Positions 26,939 through 39,225 of a stretch of 64,000 nt of DNA are shown in pieces; positions within the stretch are counted from its first letter, which is position 1, and each line of letters begins with the position of its first letter. The position numbers were made by a program, and so were the translations under genes. Below the pieces are notes generated by a model that was given only the letters and a program-made list of their open reading frames with translations, made no database searches and was not told where the DNA came from. This stretch comes from Vanilla planifolia. Lineage: Eukaryota > Streptophyta > Magnoliopsida > Asparagales > Orchidaceae. Location of the stretch: contig JAIUJO010000086.1 in assembly GCA_023846275.1 (NCBI GenBank), forward strand, positions 1,255,190-1,319,189. Direction: 5' to 3'.

Positions 26939-26981
<43 letters not shown>

Positions 26982-29940
26982 TTTTTCATTTTCTTAACTC
27001 TCAAATCATCTTACACTGCATACAAACTTTTTTTGCGAACAAATCTTATGTGTGTAACCAAATTGTAAAGAATCACACTAACATATTGTACTTCTAGGTA
27101 CCATGTAAAATTTTATCATGCTAGGAATCTAATAATTTTTCTCAAGCACAAGACCGAAACTTGAATAAAATATCTACAAAACAAATTTATTAGATTCTAA
27201 TCTAATCTAAGGAAATACCACGAAAAATAACCAAACTTAAAACAAAACATAACCAATAAGCGCCAAGGCTGATAACATAATCTGATATAGTCCTAATTCA
27301 ACAAAATATAATTGATGACAAAGCTATACCAAATCTACTATTATTGATGATGAAATAAATAAAATGATTTATCCAAATAATTCACTAACTCTAATAATCT
27401 CTAGCTCTGCTCCTACTCAAAGTTTAACAACTTGATCTTGCTTTATAGGGGAGAGCTATAAGGCTCAATAGGGAACCTTTGAGCCATATAATAAAACTAT
27501 TATGCACTAACACAACATATGAATTTGACAATGGAATAAATCTTATGAATGAACGACATCAGTTTCTAACTATTAAAATGATATGATCACTAACTAATTC
27601 AATATATATTTCCTTACACTGTGACTAACCAAAGGCTTAACATCAACTGAATAATATAGTATAATTTCCTATACATATGAATTGTGATAGTTCCTACCAC
27701 TTCTTTAAATAATGTAATCTAGCATTTGACATGGTAATTATAATCACATTGGCATCCATATAGGATTCTAAGAGCCTTCAAGAAGCACAAGTAATCCTCT
27801 AAAATAAGAAACCATACCATAGGATTTTCTATGGGACTAAATGTGTAATTCTTTCCTTCTAGGACTATTAATACGATGACTTCTTGCAAACTTTAAAGGC
27901 TCTAACCACAAAATATGATACTCCAACTACAGGCTTAACCATTCGCATTTAACTAACACCAAGCTTTGGGAGTAAGGTATCTACATGTTTATCTTCTTTG
28001 TGAGTATTGATAATTTAAAGTCCACTACATCTAAATGCTTTATGATACTCACAAAATCCTCATTCATCTATCTAGAATTTTTTAGACTATTTTTCTTATA
28101 TTTAATCCTGCTCACATTTCATGTTGGACCATTCCTATGCATGCTGAACATAGTGTTTATAATTCTTAGCTTTTACCCTTAGGATCATATTTAACTTATT
28201 TTGACTACAATTATGTCTCAGTTCACTCAAGCACCACAAGTAGCCCTTATGATTCAAAGACAAATCAGAGTCATCATAATAGTCATGAGGCCTTTCATAA
28301 GCCTCAACACATTCCTCATATCACAATCGAGAGTGTCATCATGTGACATAAGAGCCTAAATAGAATTACTTGTGGTTGACCTATTGAACCCAAGGTCTAG
28401 CCAACATCTCTACCATATTACTTACATGGCCAAACCTACCACAACCCTATGTCTTATTCGAAGCTCTTCCACATTCCTACAAGGTTTTAGCTGAGAGCCT
28501 AGCTAAAAAACGCTTGATTTACATTGTTAATAAAGGTTCAATAATGGTATTTCATGAGCCTACCATAACGGTCTTTTTTGTAGCTTCCCTTTCTATTGAA
28601 TTTTTATTGCCTTTGAACGTGATTCCTAGGCTATGGTTACCTTTCATATTCATATCCATGCACCTTAAAGTTACAATTTGACTATGCTAAGGTTTATGAA
28701 TTATCAATAAAACCTTTACCATAATTTCTAACCATAGCTTTAGTAGTTGTAACCATAACCAAACTCTTTGTTTGCTAAGTGCATCCTTAGCTTTCTTATA
28801 AGGCCATAAACTGAGCCCTCTAAGGCTATCTAAATAGTAACCAAGAACTGAACATATCTTAGAATTTATTTAGGCTCTCTAGAGGGTTGATTTAATGCTA
28901 GTTATAACTTAGCCATGCCCCTAGTTCCATTCATTGCAAGCAGACTGTATACAAATAAATTTTTGACTACAACATTATTTAGAGTTTTTTATTTATTTCA
29001 AGTTCCTTTAAATTGTTTGTTACTTAATCAATGGTATAACCTATATCATATTATATTTCATTCATTTTTTATCCATGGTTTTAGCAATAAAGTATCCTTT
29101 TATACCATGTTATACTATCAACTAAACTTTTGAGTAATTTCAAAGACATAGATATGGGCATTCATCGAAAATATATTTAAAACAATTATTATATATTAAA
29201 AATATATAATAAAGTCTCAATTTTATGCATTTCTTTGCTTATCATGACATGAAACTCTTTGTCTACTCATACAATAATCAAGAAGTAAATTTTATATTCA
29301 ATCTACATTTTCAAACTGCAATTCTACTAAGATAGAAGAAGAATTACACTAAGGATCCTAACTCTTAGTGAAATATAATAAGGGAATAAGTAATTTTTCT
29401 CCTTCATGATTTTCCAATTTTTTTAATAATTATCGTGATAATTTGTGCCCAATGAGTAAATTCTTAAACAACCAACATGTACAGCCAACAAGGCATGAAA
29501 TTGAGCATGCTTTTCACTTAATTTATATGCTGATGTCTATCCTAAGAAGTCTTTTGCATCAACAAATTACTTTTCTAAAATTGTGTTTTAGAAATATCTA
29601 TAACCATAGCAAAACATGTAATGTGCAATCATGTAAACTGCTTTGCATTTACAAGAAAAAATGCAATATGCATTTTTTATAGTTGAACTAAAAAAACTAA
29701 ATGAGAAAGATTGGAAATTGAACCATTCTTTTATTAAAAAATTCCCCTTAGTCAATGGTAGAAGGAATTTCCTCCTTCTTGAACAAGTTTTGTTAAAAAG
29801 AATGACTAGTTATTGTCACATCAATTTGCAAGGCTTCATAGACTTTTTCACAAAGAAATTCCTTTTTTATCTCGACTTAATATCATAGCTAAATTTATTA
29901 TATGAATTCATGTGTTATTCTACATTAAAAAATCATGTAG
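26600..29940 (-). repeat. Repeat C, 3.3 kb non-coding unit (inverted partner of D)
   Basis: The reverse complement aligns with 53,200-56,460. The middle part (27,700-28,900) is clearly less A+T rich than its surroundings and contains recurring GGCT/AGCC-type words on both strands. No coding domain is visible. The size and composition would suit the LTR or leader of a large retroelement, but no primer site, terminal repeats or pol fragment were found, so the family is unassigned. A (TA)19 microsatellite interrupts it at 26,942-26,979. Confidence 0.6.
26942..26979. repeat. (TA)19 microsatellite
   Basis: There are 38 bases of uninterrupted TA. It is flanked on the left by CACACA-rich sequence. 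The partner site in the right arm, 56,121-56,139, has TG and AG repeats but no TA expansion, so the TA run grew in the left arm after duplication. Confidence 0.95.
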
Positions 29941-32900
29941 AGGACTTCTCTTTTGTAAGATCTTTCCTTGCTTGAAATCTTTAATCCTCCTTCCTCATAG
30001 CTTGTCTCACTTTTTTGTTTTGGTATCCTTTATGTTGGCCCATCTAAATTCTCCCTTTGTGGTTAAGTTTTCTCAAATTGCTATAATTTGAAAAGGCTTT
30101 AGTTTAAATAAAATGATACTACTAAGAAAATCATTCATGTAAAACATTGTTTAAAATTTAAAAACTTGTCATATTATGTACGAAATGGTTCTTTGAAAGT
30201 GTAAAGATCAAACATCTACTATTATTAGTAAAAAGGTATTACTTGAAAAGATGTCAATAAAAAAAACTTATCATAAATAGAAAAATTAATAAGAGAAATG
30301 TTCAAAATCATCAAAACGCTATACATTATGTATTCAAAATTTTTTAGTGCTATTATCACAAAAAAAATTTTATTTATTGGACCGTTCAAATAATTGGAAA
30401 AAATTAATTATTATAGAAATGAAATATCTAATTTTTAATTTAATATGTTTATATTTCTAGTAAAAGATGTAATAGTAATTTAAAAACATTAAATTTAAAA
30501 TATAACTGATAATATTCAAATTATAACCAAATTACAAATTTTTTAAAATACTAATAGGGAAATTATGTCGAGATAATTCTAATAGGAAAAGATCATAATA
30601 TTTTAAGTAAATTATCTTTCATGTCAAATAAAAAATATGTATAGTTAAATAATTTTAAATTACTTAAATTATTTGTATATTTTAAAAATAAGACAATAAT
30701 TAAATCAAACTATAATAATGTCTTTGATAAAAGATCAAAAAATAATACCCTGAGAAAAATAAGTTTGAATAAAAAAGAATGACATAAAACTTAGAAAATA
30801 TTAGCCATAAATAAAAAATATACTAAACATAAAATAAAACATTGTAAATGTGAATTCATTCATTTCTATATGAAAAATGCTTCCTTTAAGTCATGCAAAT
30901 AAATCTTCATGATAGAAATAAAAACTTATTAAGATTTATTGCATAACAAAATAAATTTAAGAATGAAAATAAAAAAGGTTAAACTTTTATGGTATAACAT
31001 GAAAATTTGTAAATCATCAAAGATTGGTATGGTACCTCATCTTCAATAAAATTTGTATTGAATTTGAAAAATGGTTTTGACCATCTCTATTGAATCTTGT
31101 GGTAGTGAGCTAACATACGTTAGTTAATTAACAAGTATATTTTAGATTTATAGTAATTAGTAATGATTATTGGTAACAAAATATATTTGAAATTTTGTTT
31201 ATATTGTAAAGTTAATGAAGCACCTTTGTATACTATTTGTGTCTCTTATATGCTTTTACTTTTTTTATTTGTTATGATATATATATAGATATTAATCATG
31301 ATGAATTTTGAATTAGCTTGACATAAAATTAGCCTCAAATTTTAAATAATTTATATAAATATATTTCAATTTCGAAAAATTATGTACTTATTTTATTTAT
31401 TAGTATTTATTATTTTTTCTATATCATCAATATTTTTGCATATTTTTTAAATATTTTATGTTTCCATATTATTTTTTTTATTTTGTAATTTTTATAATAT
31501 TTTATTTTTTTCACATATCCATATTTCATTAGTTTAGATGTTTAAGTCAAAAAATTTTTGATATATGATATTTTGATTATGAAAAAGTATTATTATATTC
31601 AAGTGATTTTAATTTACATTCTATATTTATAGTTATTTAATGATTGAAATAATTATTTTTTACAAACTATAAATAAAATTTTAAATATTTAAATACATTA
31701 TTTACATTTCATATCCAAATTGTTGCAAAGACGTTTGAAACGTAAATGGCATCCATTTAACATAAATCAAAATATATGAAAGGGTATGGAAAAAATTAAA
31801 CCGTGGACATCATTCTCTTTTTAAATATTTAACTCAATATCTCTATCATGTTGTTGAAAGATTTTCTTATTTAAAATAAGATTAATAGCTATCTTAGTGT
31901 AACCTATAATAAATTTATAACATGAAACAAATGTGTGCTACATAAAAAATGTATCTTTGAATTATGGCAATAGTAAATATAAATTTTTAGAAAAGAAAAA
32001 TGAAAAAAGGCAAAATGTAAAATCATTTTACAATATGAAATATCCTCTACATCAAAACTAGATTTAAATAAATAAAAAATAAGTTATTTAGATTAATAAC
32101 TATTTAAAATATTTAAATCAATGTTTAGAAGGTTCTATATATTTCATCTAAATATGTAATCATGAAAAATAACTTAGGTCAAAAAAGTTTAAATTTACAC
32201 CAATCATAGAGATAATAAAAAAAGAATAAGATGATAAATATGCATGAAATTTTTAATTATAAAATCATTTCCATAAAAAAAATTTAATAAGTATTAAAAT
32301 TAGTGAAAACAACTTCAAAAGAGTACAAAAAAATATTGAAATTTAAAAATTAAAATCTTTATAAATACATGAAATTAGTAACTTTTTGGTGACGTGAGAA
32401 TAAAACTTATTATTATCAAAAAAATTAAAAAAATAGATTATTAAAAATTAGCAAAAAAATTACTTTTGAGAAGTTTTAAATTTAATTACACAACTAACAT
32501 TTAAAATCGCACTATTAATTTTTTTAATAAATTTAAATTAACTATTATACTGAAATAGTAAGAATCTTCAAAGCTTACTTTGAGAAATATTAATAAAAAA
32601 ATGATATTCATAGGTAAAAGTTAGAATCATTGTTGTAAATAAATATATATAAATGTATAAAAAAACTTATATTCAACAAATGATTTTTAAATGTTGTAAA
32701 TGATTTTCATAATGAGTCACAAAGTAGTCTTTCTCAATTTATAATTCATTAATGCAAAGGATTGTTATAGTTAATTGAAAGAATAACATGTAATACAAAT
32801 AAAAAAAATTGGCTACATTGACAAATAAATTTTCCAATGTACTTTTACAGATTAAAGAAGGAATGAATTGATTTGTGCAACAATACAATGTGTAAAATCT

Positions 32901-33310
32901 TAGCCATGATTAGGCTTCTTTAAATAAATTTAGCTCCTTATTCGCTGAAAATTGTCTTGATATTAAGAAAATTGAGAAAATTAAGGAACACTTTCTTTAA
33001 AACTTAATTAGAAAATATTAACAAAGAGTTGTTGTAGTCTAACTACTTGTTAATGAAATACAAATACTCAGACCATACGACTTAGTGTTCAATGGATAAA
33101 GTATTTTATTAATCCAAAGTCGTCTAACTCAACCAATTGTTTGAAATGATCTCTTAGTTCTAACGTGTAATTTTGTAGCATTGTACCTAGGACTATTTGA
33201 GATTAAAATAGCCAATTCAAAAATTTTGACTACCATTATGGAGTACGAACTACCCTTTCTAGATTTTGATGTTGACTTGATGACATTGAATAACTTGTAC
33301 CATTATAAAC
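29940..33310. other. AT-rich inner part of the left arm
   Basis: No gene is present. Aligned blocks with the right arm are 30,105-30,975 (51,220-50,100), 30,975-31,930 (50,100-49,100) and 33,130-33,310 (49,070-48,915). Between the last two is a left-only segment. Runs of A and T dominate. Confidence 0.65.
31930..33130. other. Left-arm-only segment of about 1.2 kb, candidate insertion
   Basis: The right arm is continuous across the matching position (about 49,070-49,100), so this segment is either an insertion here or a deletion there. It is very A+T rich on its left side and carries a somewhat less A+T-rich stretch at 32,820-33,120. No terminal repeats, poly-A tail or coding were recognised. 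Confidence 0.45.
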
Positions 33311-35160
33311 ATATAAGAATGTTAGATAAAAAAAACATGATAAGTTTTAAAAAAATATTAAAACAAAATGGATACATGAAAATTATAAAAATATATTAAA
33401 AATATTTGATATATTTAAACAAATACATTATAAAGTTGCACAATAATGTAATAAAAAAGATCTTGTTGCTTCAATGAAAAAATAATGAGATTATAAGCAT
33501 ATAAAAATAATGATGATAATTGAATGCTTAATATTTGAAATGCTATCTATAATTTAGTTAACAAAATTATCATACTTATGAAAAGTGAAAAAAACTTTAA
33601 AATTAAGAAAAATTATAATATAACAAAATTGTTAAAAAAGCATCGAAGTGATAAATAAATAGTGTATACACTCATCAAATAGATACAATCACCTCATTTG
33701 TAATGAAGCTTTTGGTCATTACAAAGAAGGCTAAAGAGCTTTAAATGCCTTTCCACATTAACTTTTTATCACTAAGGGTTTTGATATAGGAGGTGTAAAA
33801 AAATTATGGAGCTTATGTTCCACCTCCATTAATTGATCTTGATTAAAAATAATTATTTAGAATGGATCATAGTTTTTTCATAATGTTGAGTTGTTGTGTT
33901 GACTTTTTTTAACCTTTTTTCTGGTTAATTTTTCTTTCATTTTATGATAATATGTTTCTTAATTTATGACTGTATCAAAATTGAAAATTTTTTTAAATTT
34001 TCAAGTATTCATTACTATTACATGACACAGTATTATCTATTTTTTTGCTGCATATTTTCCCTAATTGACAAGATATTATTCAAATTCTTTAAAGATATCG
34101 ATATTCCATAACATTAACTATTTAATTTTTTTAATTCCTTAATAAATTTTAATTATTTTTTATTGTTATATTTTTTGTTACTAGCTTTGCAAGAATTTTT
34201 TGTTAAATCTGAAATATTTTATTACTTTATTTGAATCTATACAATTTTATTTTTTTGTTACATGGCATATTTCATACATTTGAATCATACAATAATATAT
34301 TTTGGATAAAATTTATAAATAAATTTAATATTATTAATATTTTTTATTTTTTTACTATTTTATTAATTTCTTAAATTCATTGATTAGTTATGTTAACTTT
34401 ACTATAAATTTTGTTTCAAACCACTTGAAAAAATTCTTTTATTTAAAGATTTTATAGCTATCATTTAATTTGATATATTCTTGATGAAAATGAAAAAATA
34501 TAGAAAAATTAGAGAATATAAGATAGTATACCACGTATAAGATGGTACATAAACATTAGGTAGATAATATATAAGAGTAGAGAGTTCATTAGTGTAAATA
34601 GAATAAATCCAAAAATTATAAAATGATGTCAAGTTAATTAAAACTTCCAATTATGTGAAAAATAATTAAAGAATATCTCACAAAAGTAAGTAATTATAAT
34701 GTATTGTTGAAAGAAAAAACTTAAAAGAAAATAACCAGTCAATAAAGAGTATATCATACCTTTAAGATTTCTTGTAAAATAACCCTAAACTATCACAGAA
34801 GATTGAAAATAAAAAAATTTAAAAAATAGAATATAATTTTAATTTTTTGCAAAAATATAAAATTTAAATTAATAGAAATAATAGAAACTCTTTACACAAA
34901 AAATGTACATAATTACAATAAAAAAAGTGGTAATAAAAACTTTATAATAATCTTCAATATACCAATTGTATGTCGATAATAAATCCTATTTGTGATACCA
35001 ATTAATCAAATATTCATTTCAAAATTTCTTTTGAAAAGAAAAAAATATCAACGTAAAGAAAGTAAAAATTATTCCATCCAACTTGCAATTAGTCAATTAT
35101 TTTGACATTTCAATAAAAATGCCATAATTAAAATTAGAACAAAAGTTTTACAAAAAACTT
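33310..35160. other. AT-rich spacer DNA
   Basis: No gene, element or match to the opposite arm was seen. Long A/T-only stretches dominate. A patch at 33,660-33,850 is less A+T rich, with a short imperfect inverted pair around 33,695-33,740 (TGTAATGAAG with CATTACAAAG). Confidence 0.5.
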
Positions 35161-37790
35161 ATTAGAATATCTATAAATTTTGAATTGTCTAAGTATTTTT
35201 CATAATCAACTAACTAAAAATAAAATCTATTGAAGGAATATTAATTAGTTCATATTATGTTATTTTGAGAATCTTCAAAACATTGATTATAGAGTAGGAA
35301 TAAAAATTAATCATAATAAACAAAAAAAGTATTATAATTTATCTAAAATGAAATGTTTTAACCATACAAAAAAAATAAAAATTTTTTTTGATGAAAATGT
35401 TTGAGTTTGAGATACAAAAGTTGTTTTTATTGGTTGAAATATTTAACAAAAAAAATTATTGATTTCATTTTCAAACATCTTACAAAATTGAATGTCAATG
35501 TTTCTTATTTTCGAAAGTTATGTATGAATTCTCGATTTGTTAGTAAAATTTCTTATGTAAGAATAATGTAATAAGAGAGCTTTAGAAGTTCAAAATTTTT
35601 TAGTGGTTCAATTTAACTAGCTTATATTCACCCCAAAGTACTAGTTGAGAAATTTTAAGAAAATTATACACCTTCATCATAACATACAATATGAATCAAG
35701 ATGATGATTCAATTCAATGTAATGATAATATGATATGATATTCTTTTATAGCAAATGTAGTTTGTACGAAAGAATCTTAGCATACCATACAAATTAAATA
35801 ATTTGCTTATGGCAAGTAAAACTAAGTTGATCATAAAGTCCAATTAAAAATTATCATAACATACAAATTTCTTTGTTTTATAAATGTTTTTCAAAATGAG
35901 ATGATTGTATAATCTAAACTAACATTTGAATAATCTATTATTTTCAATATTTAACCTAATTAGGCGAAGAACATTTCTAATAAACAATTTATAATGTTTG
36001 TTATAATATTTCATATATCATAGTAGTGATATATAGTTTTTTGAAAAGTTTAACTATCATTTGAGTGACTTTATGAACTATATCATATGATTTGTTTGAG
36101 TTTTCTTTATAATTATTTAATAGGTTTACTTCTCCTAAATTGAATAGTTTGATAATGTTGGTTAAATCTTAGTAAGTGTTTGTATCATTCAATTTCACTA
36201 GATCTTGTTTGCTTAGATCAAATAATTTGGTGCTCTAATTGTCTTGTACAAAACATGATCATGCAGTGCATTTAGCCATACAAAATTTTTCTTTACAAAT
36301 TTAAAAAATCATGCATAATTGTAATGTGGTTCAATTGAGCAACAAGTTTCATTAATTTGTAAGATTAAGAGCAAATCCTTTAACTAAAAGGAACAACTAG
36401 TTACTTGTGCATACAAAATTGTTATCCATTCTTATTCCACAAGTGGTTACAACCTCATATTTAATCAATATTCTTGTTCTACTTGCATTAATCATCTTCC
36501 AAAACAATTAACCTATCATATCAACATGCAAATCTAGATGATCAATTATTATTCTAGTTTATTTGTTATTATCATCAAAAATATATTGGAGTATTGCTCA
36601 TTAGACTAATATCCTTTTCTTTTTTTATGATTACTTGCCATCTAAGTTTAAGATAAAGAAATTAAACATGATCTAAGAAAACATTTGCATTATATTATCA
36701 AGTGAAGTAAGTTTTGCAAGTTGTTAAAGCACATGGATGAGCTCTCCTTCTCTCATGGAACTGCTCTTAAAACCAAGCATGATTTTTCCCTCTGTCATTA
36801 TAAAAACATCTTATAATGCTATAGAATAAATCTTAACTAAGTAGCATTGTTAAGATGCCAATTATTTGCAAGTGGTTCACAAAAAATTCAATGTCTACCA
36901 TATTTCATTCTATGTGGTCTATTATAAGTTGAAGCCTAACACGAATTTGTTTGGGCTCATAATACTAGATAGAAATTTTTGTTAGGCAAATGACACTCAA
37001 ATTGTCATATTTTATGGGGAGTTCTTACAAATGTAATCCAATGTCATCTAATCTTGTTTTCAACCAAAACATTTGCACTAGAAATCCTCACAATGCTATG
37101 TATTATGCTTCATTTTTTGCAAATACAATAATTCCATATTTTTCTACTAGAATCATTAGTTTAAGAGGTGTCCAAAAAATGATTAAATTCCTACAATGAT
37201 TTTCTAATGCACTATAGAACCTACATAATGTTTGTAGATGTATCCCACAAAATTATGGCAAATAAAATTTGGGATACCAAAACACTAATACCTTTGTGTC
37301 AATCAAGTATTAAAAGGTTCCTTTTATTGCCTCTAGATGGAAGTCGTTAGTGCTTGATTGAGAATGATGAAAAAGCCTTAGGCTAAAAACCATGAGAGGC
37401 CACCTTATAGTCAAAAATAAGACATATCATCCCTTGGTATTCCTTGAAATCTATTTGTTTTTCTTTCTCATGTTTATTTGAACTTTGGTTTGGACTCTTG
37501 AAAGTAGAAATCGATTTGAGGTTGTTAAGATCTATCATTTTTAACTTCTCATTTATATACATTAATTAACATACAATGATACCTTTATCATTCAATTTAA
37601 GATTCATTCCTTGAAAATAAGTAACCTCACCGATTATGTTCTTCTCAAATCTTAAACAAATAAGCTTACTAAATCGTTCATAAAAGTTAAAGTTTGTTAA
37701 TCTGAATAAGATATCATCCACATAATCTTGGACTTGAAGAAGTTCATAAGTGTACTTCTTGATGAAAAGCCTCATCATCATTATGATCCT
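35160..37790 (-). mobile_element. Copia LTR retrotransposon fossil, copy 2 (3' portion)
   Basis: This is the same family and orientation as 2,180-4,700 and alignable along nearly all of it. The minus strand has the RNase H block DNLSVICLT at about 36,979-37,006. At the right end (37,566-37,781) lies a comparatively well preserved RT piece containing LFIKKYTYELL and YVDDILF, which are Copia RT hallmarks. Recognisable element sequence stops at about 37,790, where an unrelated direct duplication begins, so the 5' half is missing. It is broken with several interruptions and is an old fossil. Confidence 0.85.
37566..37781 (-). pseudogene. Copia reverse transcriptase fragment (fossil)
   Basis: A 71-codon open stretch carries the Copia RT core (YVDDI box). 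Downstream, residues resemble the FSKLM..FE..MMGE..FFLG block of the family. It is only a fragment of the roughly 240-residue RT and ends abruptly on its upstream side. It belongs to Copia copy 2. Confidence 0.85.
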
Positions 37791-37854
37791 AAAATTATTT
37801 CTTAGTATATTCTACTATGTTTGTCATTGCTAGGATCTTTGTTTTTTTTATTAT

Positions 37855-39225
37855 TTTAATTTTCTAAAATTTTTCATGTTGTTTAAATCTCTCACATTTT
37901 TTTGATGAGTAATCCCATCAAACATCACGTGAGTAGATTCCATTACAATTAAGCTTTTCTTCTTAAATAGCCAAGTATGCGCAATATCTTGTTCATAATT
38001 GGTTTGATAATAAATCTATTTAAACATTGAGATAAACAAAATGGCTCGAATTTTTAAGGCATTATGGTTTGGAGCATCTATTTCACCAAAAGCAAAGTAA
38101 AAGTTGTTGACAATTATTTAAGGTGGATAGCAACTTCTTAGTTAGATCACATAGAGGAAGCCCAATTAACTATTTCAAAGGATAATTGAAAGATAAGTGC
38201 TATATTCATAACAAATAGAAGGAATTTTTCTACATTAGCTGTTGTTACATATTAACTACAAAACATTAATGCCCTAAACCAACTTAATGTTGTGTATAAT
38301 ACTAAAATCAAAATATTAGTACGTAGAGAACTTTAGTTAAACCTAAATAAAAATGGCATTCTCTACCATTAAAAAGCATATTTTGTCGATCAAGGCCACA
38401 TTTTTGGCAAAATAATAGGTTAAACATATGTTAAAAATGAGGCCACTACAACTTTGATTTCCTTTTTTGTTTGTTTTCCAGTTTTTGCTTTCCATAATCT
38501 TGTATGTCATCAAATTTTACCAACTTTTTTATGCATAAGGTCGTCAAACACTGCTTGAGTAGATTCCTTTACAAAAAAGGTTTCCTTATTAAATAGTTTA
38601 TAGGACTACTTATTTGAAGAATAAAGTAAAAAGATAGCCTCCAATAACTTGGTTTCTAATCTCAAATCCTTATCTTACTTACTAATGTAACATATCCATG
38701 CAAAAATGCCTAATTTTTAAATTTTGGGCTTATTTTATTCCAATGTATGCGTACTATATTATTCATAATTCAATGGGTAATAAATCTATTTTTACATTTG
38801 CATAACGGAATGGCTTGAATTATTATGACATTTTTTTTCGAAACTATATATCACCAAGCAAGGAGAAAACATATCTAGCAAAGCTTTGTAGAGAGCATAA
38901 TTTTATGATATTTAACATAAAAGAAGCTTAATTAATTATTTAGATTGATAATTGAAAGATATGTGCTATCCATGACAAATATAAAGACATTACAATATTG
39001 GACATTATGCATATCGATTGCAGGAAATCATTGTCCTAAAAGGCATGATGATCTATGGAAGATTAATACCTAAAAAATTGTTAAGTTGAGTTGTTAAATT
39101 AAATATAAATGAAAATGAAGTTTTTTATCATAACATTGAAATTTTGCCAATTATGGCAATATTTTTGGCAAAAACATTGGTGAAATGTATGTTCACAGAA
39201 AAGTAAGGCATATGTGGTATGAATA
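37855..39225 (+). repeat. Direct tandem duplication, units of about 600 and 760 bp
   Basis: Unit 1 (37,855-38,455) and unit 2 (38,465-39,225) align in the same direction. Shared landmarks include GAGTAGATTCC, TAATAAATCTATTT, a GGATAATTGAAAGATA-like block and TTTTTGGCAAAA near the end. Unit 2 has about 150 extra bases (38,600-38,750). No coding was seen. Whether these are two LTRs that lost their interior or a plain segmental duplication cannot be told by eye. Confidence 0.7.

Larger units (their letters stand above)
19705..33310 (-). repeat. Left arm of a giant inverted duplication
   Basis: The reverse complement of this interval aligns in order with 48,915-64,000. Anchor pairs read by eye are 19,760-19,860 with 63,840-63,930, 24,300-24,360 with 58,530-58,590, 24,770-25,150 with 57,720-58,100, 25,320-25,900 with 56,960-57,560, 27,120-27,760 with 55,390-56,050, 28,200-28,870 with 54,480-54,950, 29,220-29,370 with 53,840-53,990, 30,105-30,300 with 51,000-51,220, 31,080-31,330 with 49,760-50,010, 31,550-31,870 with 49,170-49,480, and 33,160-33,310 with 48,920-49,070. 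By eye these blocks are about 70-75% identical. The arm holds LINE copy A, repeat C and AT-rich DNA. The outer end may continue left, but the partner runs off the window. Confidence 0.85.
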
